Source of the DNA: Nymphaea colorata
Lineage: Eukaryota > Streptophyta > Magnoliopsida > Nymphaeales > Nymphaeaceae
Length of the DNA: 64,000 bases
Direction: 5' to 3'
Assembly: GCF_008831285.2 (NCBI RefSeq)
Contig: NC_045150.1
Location: 15,499,362-15,563,361 of the forward strand
The notes under the pieces were generated by a model that had not been told where the DNA came from, made no database searches, and saw nothing but the letters and a program-made list of their open reading frames with translations. Positions 43,415-55,601 of this stretch are shown in pieces. Made by a program: the position numbers and the translations under genes. The first letter of the stretch is position 1, and each line of letters begins with the position of its first letter.

Positions 43415-46400
43415 GGTGTGAGTGTGTTTGAGGCAAGCACTTCAATGGTCAAAAATTTGCCCCGCAATAAGGTTCCACCTATCTTGGTGGAACTTGATTG
43501 CTGGAAGCAAAAGTTCCATATCGGTGTGAAAATTTCCCGGTTTAGTTCTGCGTTTGTTTCATCGTGGAACTTTCCACCAAATTTAAACTTTTGTTTCACT
43601 TCTGCAGTAGAGTTCTACCAATTTCACATGAGTTGCCTACTGAAACTGCTTCTAATGAATCTCATGTATGGCGACCTATATCTTCCTTTTAATCAATCAC
43701 CATAACAGTGTGATGTGCAATGCTTAACATATTTCCTGCATGAGCAAGGTGGGAATGAAAGTAAGTGGATCGTCATTTGGAGCTGCGTGGTTCCAGTGTC
43801 AGGGAATTACGCCCTATCAAGGAACTTCCTATTTAAGTTGATTGCATACAGGCAATTATTTCTTCTCGAGTTGGTGAGGGTTAAAAGTGACAAGAGGGGA
43901 CATGAATCTCTACATGGAAAAAAAGGATTGGCTCTCTTGGGAAAAAGAAAGAATCTGCATAGCAGAATAGCTATGCTGCGTCATTCAAAGTCCAAACAGG
44001 GAGAAGGTGTATGGCTGATGAATCAGTAAGCACATGTAATTTTCATATTTCTACATCCAACTTAATTTTTGTTATGGTTAATTAGCAATTTGTTTGACAT
44101 TGTTAAATCAGTAAGTAGATCATTAATTGAAAAATCATATTCATTTTAAATATAGTTAAAAAATAAATTATTCAGATAGAATTAATCCCGAGTTAATAAT
44201 ATCGGATATAGTTAGGAAAGTTGACACATACTAATGATCTTGCAATTTATCTTCATTAAGGGTAGTATTTTACTATTTTTATCATCTAAACCCCATCTTA
44301 AGTCGATTGCCTAATTAGGGTAATGGACAAATGGTTGTTTTGAGTAATGGTGCAAAATTTAGGTATCTTTCAACAACAAGTATGGTTTTTATTGTCATGA
44401 ACTTTTTTAATGTATCTTTTTGGGCATTTTCCGAATATTTATAATCAAACAATACTAGCCCCACTTTACATTTTTTATAGAATATAATTTGTAATGGTCC
44501 CGCTAAGTAAATTTAATTTCGATTTGTGCCAGTGTACATATATTTAATGCTGTCTTCTTGTTGACAGAAAATTCTTGACTTCCAGTGAAAAGTAAACTAT
44601 TTTTTTTTCTTAAAATCGAGAAAATAGCAATTTTCTTTGTAAATTAACAACATAATCCTACTAAGCAAAACGTCACGCGTCACGTGTGGATGATGAAATT
44701 CCAAAACATAGATACTAAAATGGTTGAAAACCTCATACCCAAGGTTTGTTGATATTGGTTTTCTTCTAAATTCATCAGGTTGTTTCCCTCGTTATGCGCA
44801 TCCACCCATAGGAATTATAGTTTACAAATAAAAAAAAGAAATTATTGTTAATATTTTATTCAAACACAGGAGTTAATTGACTTAAACCGGCCCCATATTG
44901 ATTGGTCGACATTTGAAAACCGAGACACAGGGGTGAGCCAAGGGGCTTAGTAAAATTTCATTTATAACGTTTTTCAGGCCCTTGTAAGAATTTTGAAAAA
45001 TATTTTGAGTCCCTTTGATGGTCAATACTTGGAAAGTCACCAAAAGAAGGAAAAAAATGAAACTCTCTTGTACCGCCTTTAAATGTAAGAGATATAGATA
45101 ATAAGGGGTGGAGATAGGCAGGGATAGTGGACTTGAATTCAGTTATATGGATAATCTCCGCGAGATCTACTGTCGTAAGACCAATTAAAAATTTATTGAC
45201 TACATATTTAATGCCTGATTAAACTGAAATATGATCTTTAATTCGATTGATCCTAATTTAAACTCGAAATATCATCTAAAATCAGTCCACTCAAATTTTA
45301 GATATTTGAATGAAAGGGGAAAGCTGGCATGGACTTCTCTAACGATTCTTAACATAAGCCTTTGATTTGTTCCTCTCGGTTTGTATTCAAGATCTAAATC
45401 CAATACTCAACTTCAATGAGATCAAATTTCAATAAGGTCAAGCTTGAATTGCATCGCTTTGTAATTCAAATGAAATACTCCGTAAATATTTCCATTCCTC
45501 TATCGGGCATCGCTTAGTCAAGTAATCATGAAATTCAAATCCTCTGTAATTTGTATATTTTATATTATAATTGTCAGTCCGCTTATCAATACTCACCGAG
45601 AGATCATTTGGATCTTTATGTTCTTTAACGAGGCTCGTTCCTAGGATCCGACTCATCTCAATTCTATATTTAAAATTTCATCTAATGTGTTTAGTCGTCT
45701 ATCCAATCCTGATCTACAACCATATATAGATTTAATACTAAGAATGCAAAGACACTGTTTTGGATCTATTGATCATAATTTTGAATTTATTGAATGAATA
45801 TCGACTCGTTCTACCTTACTAGTTCTACATTTGATACTTCAACTCAAATTCTCAACATCATGTATTTCAACAAGATCGAATTTGGTTTTTTTATCATAAT
45901 CCGGGTTTTGATGATACTTTCTTGGATCCTTCACTGATCGAGTCCAATTCCTCGGGAAAAGACCTAAATCTGTAGACTTAGTAGAGGTTTTGGTGTTCGG
46001 TATTGATCATGAACACCAAATCACCTAGGCAACAAGTGGCTTTTGAGTGTAGGGTTTGGATCTCAATCTAATCTAAAATTGAGGTTTTCAAATCGTTTTG
46101 TAAAATATTGTCCATAGTTCTTCAATAAAATGGTCGGGGGCCTCCCTCCAGCAGGATTGCATTGGAAATCATTTTGTAACATAGGTCCAAATTTGAAATC
46201 GTGCATTTTTTTTTTAAATTCATGAAAAAAATGTGTGTTATATGCACATTAAATAGGTCCAAGTTCATATATGAGTGCCATCGCATCACATATATGATTG
46301 TTTGAGTAATTAATATAAATATGGACCTAAAATCTAAGTGATTTCAAAGTTTCACAATATGCGACATGAATTCAAGCTATATGCAATGCAACAAGCATTA

Positions 46401-47130
46401 ATACAACATAATCTAAACTAACTTAGAATTAATTAGACATTTAGTATATATGAATAAGAACCATGTATAAGAAATTCATATTTAACTTGGTGATTCACAC
46501 CAATCTACAAGAACAATTTTCAAAAAATAGATGGAAAAAGATTTGGTTTTGAATTTCAGGGACCTTCAAATGCATGTTCTATAAAAACAGAACAGAACAT
46601 GGACATGTCTGAAAATGGTGTGGCCAAGAGTTATGAGTTTTTGATGTTGACCATGTGCAGAAAAACAGGATTCGGTTTTCAAACAGGGTGAGGCAGAGAC
46701 AAACTATTTTTAAAAATATGAATAGGAGAGCACATACCCTGCTAAAATCATGCAATTGGCCTGAAGCATAAACCAACACATCAAAGAATCAACTCCACTA
46801 TACGGAATGATTTTTGAAGGTGTATTTTTCGAGTTCCTAATTTTTGAAGGAGGACCATATAGAAGAACGAATTTTGACAAAGAATCTAGAACTGCTTCGT
46901 AAATCACATTCAATTTTGGACAAAGCTCAGAATCATCACGTAATATGAATTTGGCATCGCTTAAGGATTCGAACATGCTGGATCTACATTAATCCACATC
47001 TAAAATTTACGTGAAGACAAAAGTAAAGAAAAACGATAAACATTCATACAGAGATGACAAGAAAAGAAACAAAGCTACCCTACCTAATTTGCTGGAAAAG
47101 TCTGTAGTAGACAGAAATACTGAGTAAATC
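43415..47130. other. Long gene-poor stretch, nothing recognised
   Basis: Only short frames without family signatures. 45100-46150 has degenerate phrases such as 'caa(c/t)tca(a)...aacaagatc/aataaggtc' at 45405-45442 and 45840-45884, suggesting an old repeat. A small perfect hairpin (gttccacc...ggtggaac) lies near 43470. Confidence 0.4.
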
Positions 47131-47134
47131 ACTG

Positions 47135-47154
47135 CATATATATATATATATATA

Positions 47155-47199
<45 letters not shown>
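47135..47199. repeat. (TA)n(TG)n microsatellite
   Basis: About 21 nt of TA followed by about 43 nt of TG. Confidence 0.97.
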
Positions 47200-47202
<3 letters not shown>

Positions 47203-47711
47203 GAACTGGTCTATAATTGAATACTGACCGGCTGTTTCTCTGATCAATGTTTTTTTTTGTAACAGCAAAATAAAATACATGACTCAAACCAAAAAGTTTT
47301 TTTATATTGGATTTTTTTCTTTTTGTGGTAAGGAAGACAGCCCTCCTCCTCTCTTTCCAGTCTACAATCGGGAGGGGAAAGGAAAGAGGTGGGAGGTGGG
47401 TTGCAACGGCTATGGGTTGCAACCGCTACCCTCTTGTCGAGTATTCTCCCTTCTTTTAATGAGAAGGGGTTATGAAATTTTATTTATTTATTTATTTGGT
47501 AGATTTGGTGAAAGGGAAAGATGGGGAGGAGCATGTAGCTGCTTTCCTCTTTTAATGAGAGTTATTTATTATTTATTTTTTTCAATTTTTTTTATCATTA
47601 ATAGTTTGTTGCGCCACGTGGTGGCCCCTGAGGTTCCATTTTAAAGCTATATTTAAAATTTAACTTTAAAAATGATGTACAAGCTTTAAATTCATCGAGT
47701 TTGTAAATGGG
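47200..47711. other. AT-rich intergenic, no gene recognised
   Basis: Contains runs of tttattta and two similar phrases (cttttaatgagaaggg / cttttaatgagagtta). No coding signal. Confidence 0.4.
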
Positions 47712-48140
47712 GGTTCAGCTGGTTCGAACCGACCTGGCCAAGGCATCTGGAAAAATTGATATGTCACCAGTTCAGTGTTCTTACTCGGAGCACCAGACTT
47801 TTTTTATGCCAGTCTTTGAAAATTCAATGAAGGCTGATATTATAAATATTTGTTGATCTTTTGTATGTATTTTTTTTTGCTTTGACTTTCCTTTCATAGT
47901 TTTGAAGGGCATAGAATCTTGTTTGGAAGTCGGTTTTATTTGTTAGCTGGAATTTTTTTTGTTTAGACAGAAGAATGAATGGTACATACTAACGACCTTT
48001 TTGACATAATTTTGTGAAGTCATAAAAAATCATACATGCATTTTATATGTTTTAAATTAACATTATTCATGTGGGGCCCTCAGACTTGACCCAATTCAGA
48101 TTATTCAGTCCCCAACAAATTGTGGGCCACACATCGTCCA
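47712..48140. repeat. Dispersed segment, second copy of 36385-36780
   Basis: Same sequence as 36385-36780. Here it runs directly into the downstream module at about 48180, so about 840 bp present in the other unit (36770-37600, including the LINE scrap) are missing. Confidence 0.88.
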
Positions 48141-48179
48141 ATGTGACAGACAAGGAGATGGACAGCAGCATCGTCCAAT

Positions 48180-49100
48180 GTTCTAGAAGATTGAAGAAAG
48201 TGCATGATGCATAGAGCAAATTGAAGGCAGCACCTCAAATGCCATTCGTTTTCCCTCAAAAACGAAACCCTAAACGGTGTTTCTCCTTTCCAAACTAAAA
48301 AAAAAAAAAGTGGATGCCTTCTAAATTGTCTCCCTGTTGCTTGCTCCATGACACAATTATCTTCTCTCGCCGTCCCTCATCTTCTCACTCACTCGCTTCT
48401 CGTTCTCTCTCTGTTCTTCGTTGGTTTCTTACACACACAACAAGGTAGGAGGTGGCAGTAGGGATGAAAAGCCCTTTTCGACCGGAATAACAAAACCGAT
48501 CGACCTTGAAATGAATTTTTTTCAAAAACAATGCCTAGTCCACCATTTTTAAAGAGTTTCTCTCTCTTGTCATTAAAATTTTTATATATCACATAGTGCT
48601 CCGTTTGAAGGATAGTTTAAATCATCAATGTTTACAAGTCCTATTACTTTAAAGATTTAAATCACTGATATTTGGTATGGTTAAAACCCATTAGTTATAA
48701 TTAATATAAGTATTAGGAAATATTGATATGTTTCTAATAGTTTTATGTTGTTTTGTTATTTATCCTTTATTTTTTTTTGTTTTAGATAGATATATTGTAT
48801 ACTTTCTATGATTCAATATGTTTTAAATTTTCTAATTTTAACAACTGATATATAGTTAAGTTATTAATTTAATAGCAAATAAAAAGTTCTTTTCAATATA
48901 TAACAATATTTAATACAAATATCGTTTAAAACTTTTTCCTTAAAGTGGTTTACACAAGCCAATATAAGTCGATATGTATCAGGTGACCGATCCACGCTTC
49001 AAGTACGATATTTATTTTATAAATATTACAAATATTGATTGAATACTACATGAAAAATAAGGCTGAATATTGTCCTTAATTTACACCCACCCCCATCAAA
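48180..49100. repeat. TNL downstream module, copy 3
   Basis: Close copy of 11980-12850 and 37600-38530. Confidence 0.88.
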
Positions 49101-49169
49101 AGCAAACCAGTCAAAGGTTGCCACCGATACACTCGACATATGTGTAACCAAAAACAAACCGCATGGATC

Positions 49170-49834
49170 TCACGGTCGTCGCCTCCTGTGCAATTCGATA
49201 CGAAAAAGGGTACCTTGGAAGTCGCTTTCCGCTTTGAACTTGACGTCGATCCTTCGGTATCCCTTCCCATCTCTTTGGGGTGAATAAGAGGTATTAATTC
49301 TACCACCCGAAAAAGGCTCAAAGGCCCCCTCATTCTCTTTGTACTTGGGATTCTGAGTTGTGTTGGTGTCAGCAATAGCAACGGTGCACCATTCAACTTG
49401 AATGTCGCTCCCTATCACTTTATGACATAGAAACATAATGCCCTTCCCACCTTTTACCATGACTCCTTTCCCTTTATCATCCTCCAACTTCCGAGGGATG
49501 AAAGCTCCACCACAGACGATATGTATCACCTCTTCCGGTTCAATGTGTGCCTCATCACTTTCTACATGTCCAAAGATTATCCTAGAATTATCATGCCTCT
49601 CGGCCTTAACCTGAGTTACTCTATAAGACCGTGGCACGCGGCCCTCAACAAGAACAGTAGTGTAAGTGTTGCCTGGCGAGGCACGTTGGGGAGAGAAAAA
49701 GATACCGTCACCGACCATGTCCATACCGACCATGACCATGTCCATGTCCATAGTCCGCGTGGAGATTTGGAGAGGAAAGAATCAATCGGCTGTCCAGGAA
49801 TGGTGAGATATTCACAATGTTTAAATTTGGCCTC
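49170..49834 (-). pseudogene. TNL-3 last exon: post-LRR domain
   Basis: It begins EAKFKHCEYLTIPGQPIDSF, then HGLWTWTWSWSVWTWS-type tract (here RGLW...) and VTVSFSLPNVP. A one-base deletion in the cgcc-aggc stretch near 49675 (TNL-1 has cgcggagg) shifts the frame. The rest, from NTYTTVLVEGRVPRSYRVTQ to FRIELHRRRRP, is open in the new frame and ends at the ancestral stop 49170-49172. This copy shows the intact C terminus. Confidence 0.65.
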
Positions 49835-49996
49835 CTGGTAGGTGCACATTTAAAATAAGATTAGATACAGAATACATACATGCACATTTAATAAAATATA
49901 TATATTTGATATGAGCACATATAAACGATAATCAGCCAAGGTACATGTACACAATCGAAGCGAACCGACCTACAACGCAGTTTAAGCGGTTAGGCC

Positions 49997-50706
49997 TAGG
50001 GCTGCACAACGAGTCGAGCCAACTCAGGCTCGACTCGAACTCGCTCGAGTAAACTCGACTCAAGATCGACTCGTTTTCACACAAGTCAAGCTCAAGCTTA
50101 AATGTAAATTTGAGTATGTTAACGAGCCGAGTTCGAGTTAGACTAACTCGACTTGGCTCAACTTTAATCTCTATTTTCTTTTTCACGTTTTTATTTTCCA
50201 TTTTCTTTTTTGTTTTGCATTTTTTAATTTTCCCTCCATTTTTACCCACTCAGCCACACTTCATTTTCTTTTTTCATTGTTAAACCCCAATTTCATCATC
50301 TTGCTTTCCAATCAATCAATCACCATTTCCATTTTCCCTCCCATTTTTTTCTTCCCTCACGAAGTTCTTCTTCCTTTTTTCCTCTTTTTTCGCCCACACT
50401 TTTTCTTCCGGCCTTTAACCACTTCTCATGCCAGGTGCCATTACCACATGTCATTACCAAGGACATCACCATAATGGAAAAGAGCGCATGAAGAAGCTTT
50501 GCACTGCTCATGGCATGTGCTATTACCGATGACACCGTGTGAAGAAAAAATATACGAGCTGCTCGAGTCGAGCTTGAGCTTGGTGGCAGCTTCTCGAGTC
50601 GAGCTTGAGTTGATGATGAGAAGCTCGTGACGAGCTCGAGTCGATCAAGCTCACTAAACATGAGTCGAGCCGAGCTCAAGCTCAACTCGGCTCGTGTGCA
50701 GCCCTA
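49997..50706. mobile_element. hAT-like MITE, 710 bp, in TNL-3 intron
   Basis: Ends TAGGGCTGCACAACGAG and (complement of the right end) TAGGGCTGCACACGAGC. Target duplication gttaggcc (49989-49996) and gttgggcc (50707-50714), 8 bp with one mismatch. TNL-1 shows the empty site near 13727. Subterminal gagctcgag/ctcgagc-rich repeats are mutually complementary. No transposase. Confidence 0.85.
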
Positions 50707-51404
50707 GTTGGGCCTAAAGATAAAACTTTTGTGCAGGACACTTACTAAATATAGCCACCGAGCTATTACCTGGCTTATACGGGCCAGTCAAGCTGATATG
50801 ATGGTCGCCAATCTTGGCCTAACTAACAGGTATGTAAAGGCAAAATAGGGTAATGTTGGACAACGGATAAGATGGTTGCCAATCTTGGCGTAACTAACAT
50901 GTATGTAAAGGCAAAATAGGGTAAGGTTGGACAACGGGTCCGGGCTACCACTGGGTACCCGGTACCCAGCCTGATTCAAATTCGGCCCAAGCAAAAAAAA
51001 AACGCTACTCTTGTTAGCTGTCAGGTCACACCCCTGATTATGGGCCACACGGCCCCAATAATTTCGGGGTTCTGTTCACATGGATCGAGTTTTTACATGG
51101 ATCGAGTTAGATTCAACTTATTTAGAAAAAAAAAAAAAAAAGAAAAAAGAACTTTGGTCCTGAAACCAACTCCATGCTCAGCGCTTCTATGCCATCAAAA
51201 GAGGCACGCAAGCGATAGCATATGAAAGGTCACCTAAACAATGCACCCGAGTGAACACTCATATTGCTCCGCTTTGTAAGGTATTAATAAGACAACCCAT
51301 AGAAAAAGATTTTTACTTTTTACTCTACGATCGATAAAACAGAATGCAGGCCGACAAGAAGTATATGAAAATGATACTGATATATAAATGTGTAAAGAAG
51401 TTAC

Positions 51405-52187
51405 CTTCATCATGTCTTTCAAGTCCCTTAGTGCATCACAGCCGTTGAGTTGCAGGGACTCTAGGCATCTCAGTTTGCTCAGGCCAGGAACATCCATCAG
51501 CTGGAAGCATCCGCTCAGATGTAAACGTCGCAGGGCTTGCAAATTCGAAATGTCTGGGATGGTCTTCAAATCCGCGCCTTTCAGCTCCTGCAGGTTTGTC
51601 AACAGGCCGACAGACTGTGGAAGTCGTTGCATATACCCTTGGCCTAATTGGAACACCTTTAAAGACATCAACCTGCCAATCTCTTCTGGGAGTTCCCCTA
51701 GTGACCAACACCCGCTCAGTATGAGCTTCTCCAAAGAACTTAGCCGATAGATGCTATCAGGTATTTTCTTTAGAGAATGGCAGTCTCCCAAGTTCAAGCG
51801 CACCAACCTTTGGAGATCGCCGATCGATTCGTGGACTTGACCCAGCTTGGCGCACCCTTCAAATACCAATTTGGTTGCGTTTGGAATCAGCCTAAAATCG
51901 GGGGTGCTCTTGAGGTTCTTGCAATTCTTGAGAATAAGGACTTTCAATTAGCTGAATGTCTGCGAGTAGTTCCCCTCCTGGGGGTGGAAGTAACGAAAAG
52001 GCCACAAGTGAGTCACACTTGGACCTAGAAACTCCTCTATGATGCTCTCTGTCAGGTCGAGCACTACAATGTTCATATGATGATCGGCAATTATTTCAAT
52101 GGACACTGCCACCACCTTAGGAACTTCAACGATTCGGGTGGATCCTGATAAGAGCCCTCCATCTTGACGGAGCTTGTATCAAGTATT
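51405..52187 (-). pseudogene. TNL-3 LRR exon, 5' end cut off
   Basis: From 51947 down it reads MKVLILKNCKNLKSTPDF, LVFEGCAKLGQVHESIGDLQ, LEKLILSGCWSLGELPEEIG, LKVFQLGQGYMQRLPQSVGL, LRRLHLSGCFQLMDVPGLSK and ESLQLNGCDALRDLKDMMK at a normal GT donor. These are cytoplasmic-type LRRs. CAA to TAA at 51948-51950 closes the frame upstream. An 11-base deletion near 52080 (compare 41230-41245) is a second break. It is the best-preserved set of 3' LRRs in the window. Confidence 0.9.
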
Positions 52188-53586
52188 CCGCACTGTGTTT
52201 GTTTCCCCTTCTTTTCCTCCCGGTAACTTCTATGCCCCGTCGCAGTTGCAGAATAGAAGTTTTGTTGGGTTTTCATGTATTCCTTTTTGGGTGTTCTCGT
52301 AAGTGCCGTCGACTGCATTTTATTGTCTTCCATTCGGTCTGTTTCCTTTCTTGTGCGAATTTTGTTGTTGGGTGTCATGCTCTGGTGATTTTTAGGTTTT
52401 TCTGATTATTCATGCTTTTGCTGATTTCTATTGTTGGGATTGGGTTCATCACATATGCCTATTGTTGGGCCTGGTTCGAATATGTTGGTGTTCATTTTTA
52501 ACTTTAGTTTTGCGTATTTTAATTTTGCTGGTAGCCTGGTCTTCTTTGTTAGGTTTATGAATTAGAGACACAGCTCGAGATTGTGAACAATCAGAAACAG
52601 AAGGCTGAGAAGGCTGCTGCAAAGGTTCTCTCCATATTGGGTGATGGTGGAATTGTAGAATATTCTGATGAAGGTGAATCAGAACTTGGGAAACAAGCAA
52701 TTTCATGTGAATATGAGGAAAAGAAACTGTTGACCGTTGAATGTCTTGGAATTGAAAAAACAGAAGAATGTTCAAGCTGATTAGAACAAATATTTTTTTT
52801 TCTCAACGGTACTTTTTTTTTGTTATATATCGATAGCTGATTAGAACAAACATTTTGTTTTGTTGTTCTTGACCCTGGCATTTTTTTCTTTTTCTTAACT
52901 CAACTATTCTAACCCATCTGGGGGTTATGTCACTAGGCATTTCTGATACTGCATCTCACTGTTTTTTAATTTACTTTAGTCTGCTCCTGTAACCAATTTC
53001 TGCAGTATATCATGTTTCTTAGTTTACTTTAGTCTGCTCCTGTAACCAATTTCTGCAGTATATCCTCTATTATTTCCTGTTTCTCTGTTTTGTTCTTCTG
53101 TATTCATATACTTGCCTAATTTTTTATGATAAATTGGTGATGTCTTAGTTCTGCTCAATCCCAAAGCCCAAACTGTTTTTGGGGAGGGGAGCTTTGTCAC
53201 TCCCCTTGAAACACAGAATGTCTCAACTTATGTTTAAAACACATGAGTTGGTTCTTATTATTCTGCACAACATGTTAGAGGTTTAGAACAGAAAAACTTT
53301 TAAAAACTAAAAATTCTCTATCTTCTAGAAAAGAAATAAGAAAATATAATAGCTCAGTTAATAGATATAGTTTGATTTTGAGTGTTTAATTTAACATGGA
53401 ACCCACCCTAAATCTGTCGTTCTAGCACATTATGACTTTGAGAACCATGCATCTAAGATCTCCATACTTTTTAGAAAATATCTTTCTTTATCATCAAACA
53501 CAAATATATTTCTGAGAATCAAAAATATTTTTCTCATTTCATTATTTCAGAAAATATATTTCTTTCAATTTCACGTTTTGAGGACC
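52188..53586 (+). pseudogene. Foreign gene fragment with a coiled-coil last exon
   Basis: After the break in TNL-3 comes T-rich, intron-like plus-strand sequence, an acceptor (tttgttag at about 52554), then an exon running to TGA at 52778-52780. It encodes YELETQLEIVNNQKQKAEKA, AAKVLSILGDGG and an acidic tail. The heptad pattern and charged residues indicate a coiled coil. I do not recognise the family. More T-rich intron-like sequence follows, with a 52-bp tandem repeat at about 52969-53063. No other exon is visible, so this is a captured or translocated 3' piece of a gene. Confidence 0.5.
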
Positions 53587-53995
53587 TTAGGGCCCATTTG
53601 ATGGGAGAGTGAAATCCTGTGGGGAGGGGAAAATCTGTACGGGCGGGTGAAATTTCACCTGCTCAACACAAATGGGAGCGGGCGAAATTTCACCCGCTCG
53701 AAAGTCCGAGCTCTCACCGTCGCTCACCCCGCTCAACTGCCTCCGCAGCTCTTCCTCCTTCGCATTCTCACTTCTCACCGTCGCTCACCCCGCTCGACTG
53801 CCGCTCACCCCGCTCGACTGCCGCTCTCACCATCGCTCACCCCGATGGACTGCCGCTTTCAACGTCGCTGCTCCGCCGTCGCAGCTCCCCTCCTCGGGCC
53901 AAGCCATTTCCAGCAGAAGGCCTTTCTTCCCCACCAAGCCTCCCATGCGTCCTCAGCAACCGAGTCCAGAGGTTATGGGGTTGAGAGAGGCGCTG

Positions 53996-54405
53996 TCAAT
54001 GGTGGGCCATGGTTCGCCGGATTGGAATGGTGGGCGGCAGCTGAGGAGCTTCCTCCGCAGTCGACGAGCTCCCTCGCGGGCATTGGGTTAGGGCTTTCCG
54101 GGGATGAGGCCATGGGAAGCAAGACTCGATGGTGCAGAGATTGGGGTTCTTCGCAATGGCCGCCGAGGAGTTATCCCGTAGGCTCTCGAGGTAATGGAAC
54201 TTGCGGCGAAAGAGGAGGCCAGAACCGGAGATGGGAGACGAAGAAAGGGAATTGGAGGACTTGAGCGGCACAACAGAATGAAGGTCAGGGATGGAGTAAA
54301 CGACGAGTCGAGGAATATTAGGGCTTTGGAGGGAGACCGGTACTTGTGAGGGAGGTCGGAGGAGGAAAGGGATCCCCATGACGTCGATGAAGTTCGTGGT
54401 GCCAA
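53996..54405 (-). pseudogene. mTERF-like gene fragment (N-terminal part)
   Basis: The minus strand starts MGIPFLLRPPSQVPVSLQSP, a Ser/Pro-rich leader like an organelle transit peptide, and continues to FRRKFHYLESL..NSSAAIAKNPNL. This matches the first mTERF-type helical repeat of plants (K..YL.SLGVD...AL.KNP.L). In an overlapping frame SAPSSLASHGLIPGK looks like the next part (LSSLRS...GL), implying a frameshift. mTERF proteins bind nucleic acid in plastids or mitochondria. Only about one repeat is present. The assignment is by eye. Confidence 0.4.
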
Positions 54406-54529
54406 GATTGAGAAGTCAGTTTTGTCAAATCTGCAATAAATTATTTTTTTAGCATCCCTTGGTTCATCGTTTTAGAATTTGTGTCTGTTCTTCTTTTCTC
54501 CTTTCAGTATGTTTCAAAATAACCGATGC

Positions 54530-54612
54530 ATAGTTATTACATGCAGTTCTAGCTGGCCCTCTGTGGTGCGTTCTCAATTGATTACATGCAGTTCTCGCTG
54601 GCCCTCTGTTCC
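54530..54612 (+). repeat. Tandem duplication in the element
   Basis: 'ttacatgcagttct(a/c)gctggccctctgt' occurs twice (about 54537 and 54580), with a period of 43 bp. Confidence 0.75.
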
Positions 54613-54797
54613 ACAGTTTATGTTGCAACCAGCTGTGGCACCCAGATTCAGAGCAGGCGAGGCAGAGGACGGGATGTGGGGAGCAGTTGGTTGGGGAAGT
54701 TGTGGAGAGAAAACAGGATGAGGGGGAAGTTGTGGAGAGGAAACAGGATGAGGAGGGAGCGGGGAGTTGCTGAACGGCAGCCTCAATGGCGGATGGC

Positions 54798-54920
54798 AGT
54801 TCTGAAGGGGAAACTCGCGTTTGAGGATGAAGTTGGTCAGGTTTTATGTCACTTGTGATGAAGTCCGAAGTGCAGAACACTTGTTTGATGAAATGCCTGA
54901 AGGGTCAGTTTCAGCAAATT
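54798..54920 (+). pseudogene. PPR gene fragment inside the Harbinger-like element
   Basis: One plus-strand frame reads RLRMKLVRFYVTCDEVRSAE then HLFDEMPEGSV. This is the PPR pattern 'L..KLV..Y..CG.V..AR.LFDEMPER.V' with small changes. Stops flank it within a few codons on both sides. It is a short captured piece, unrelated in orientation to the mTERF-like fragment. Confidence 0.55.
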
Positions 54921-55601
54921 AAAGTTGGTTTATGTTTCGACGGATGTTGTAGACAAGGGTACGAAAGGGTCAGTTTCAGCATAGCTAAATGCAAGGGGAT
55001 TTGGGGGTGTGACCTTAAAATGGCATTTCCAAGCATTTATCTGACCCATTTTCATGCCCATCTGTATAACAAAAGCAGGAGGATGATTTTGATCTTACTA
55101 TGTAATATTGCAACATAGGAAGCAGTTCTGCAACACAAGGCAAAGTCAAACTTGTACTGCTTGACGGAATACCCTTGTTGTGAATTGGATTAGAAACTGC
55201 TACAAAACCTTTAGTATGCACCAATCCTCATCTCGCTATCCACAGTGCAAGAATAAGACATATTCATCTTGTTTCTGGCGACTACAAGACATTCTCATGC
55301 AGTGGCATCACTTACTAACAATTAAGCATTTTAATAGAATACTTCTGGTGACTACAAGTCATTCTCATGCACAAGAAACACGTAAATTTCTTCTTGTGCA
55401 TCAAACAAGGTTAAACTTACCACGTTAAATTTTTCATGTGCATCAAACATGGTTAAATTTACCACGTTAAATTCTTCCTGTGCATCAAACAAGGCCTCAG
55501 ATTGGAAGAGGGAGAAATTTCATCCTGTAAATTTTTCTAGAAAAATTTACCATGGTAAATTTACCACGTTAAATTCTTCCTGTGCATCAAACGGGCCCTT
55601 A

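Larger units (their letters stand above)
49170..52187 (-). pseudogene. TNL-3: LRR and post-LRR exons only
   Basis: LRR exon 52187-51405 and post-LRR exon 49834-49170. Homology to the other loci ends abruptly inside the LRR exon at 52187 (after ...cttgtatcaagtattc). Beyond it lies unrelated sequence with a coiled-coil exon, so NB-ARC and TIR are gone. The intron between the exons carries a 710-bp hAT-like element. Confidence 0.9.
53590..55598. mobile_element. PIF/Harbinger-like element carrying host gene fragments
   Basis: The left end GGGCCCATTTGATG and the complement of the right end GGGCCCGTTTGATG are inverted repeats. Both are flanked by TTA (53587-53589, 55599-55601), the target duplication of PIF/Harbinger and Tourist elements. 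Near the right end are repeated 'ttaccacgttaaattcttcc' units (55417-55595). Near the left end are ctcaccccgctcgactgccg units (about 53725-53845). No transposase was found. Between them lie pieces resembling an mTERF gene (minus) and a PPR gene (plus). This would make it a Pack-type, gene-carrying non-autonomous transposon. Confidence 0.55.

Noticed and set aside
43248-43705. Frames with Ile-Tyr and Val-Cys or Thr-His runs
   Set aside because: Translation of the (AT)n(GT)n microsatellite.
43715-44029. 104-codon plus-strand frame
   Set aside because: No recognisable motif, no second copy, no splice context. Left as unassigned intergenic sequence.
46579-46976. Two minus-strand frames of 66 and 88 codons
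   Set aside because: No similarity to any family I know and no neighbouring exon signals.
53619-54264. Three overlapping plus-strand Pro/Ser/Arg-rich frames up to 205 codons
   Set aside because: Driven by ctcaccccgctcgactgccg repeats at the left end of the Harbinger-like element; no conserved domain, and the opposite strand reads mTERF-like.
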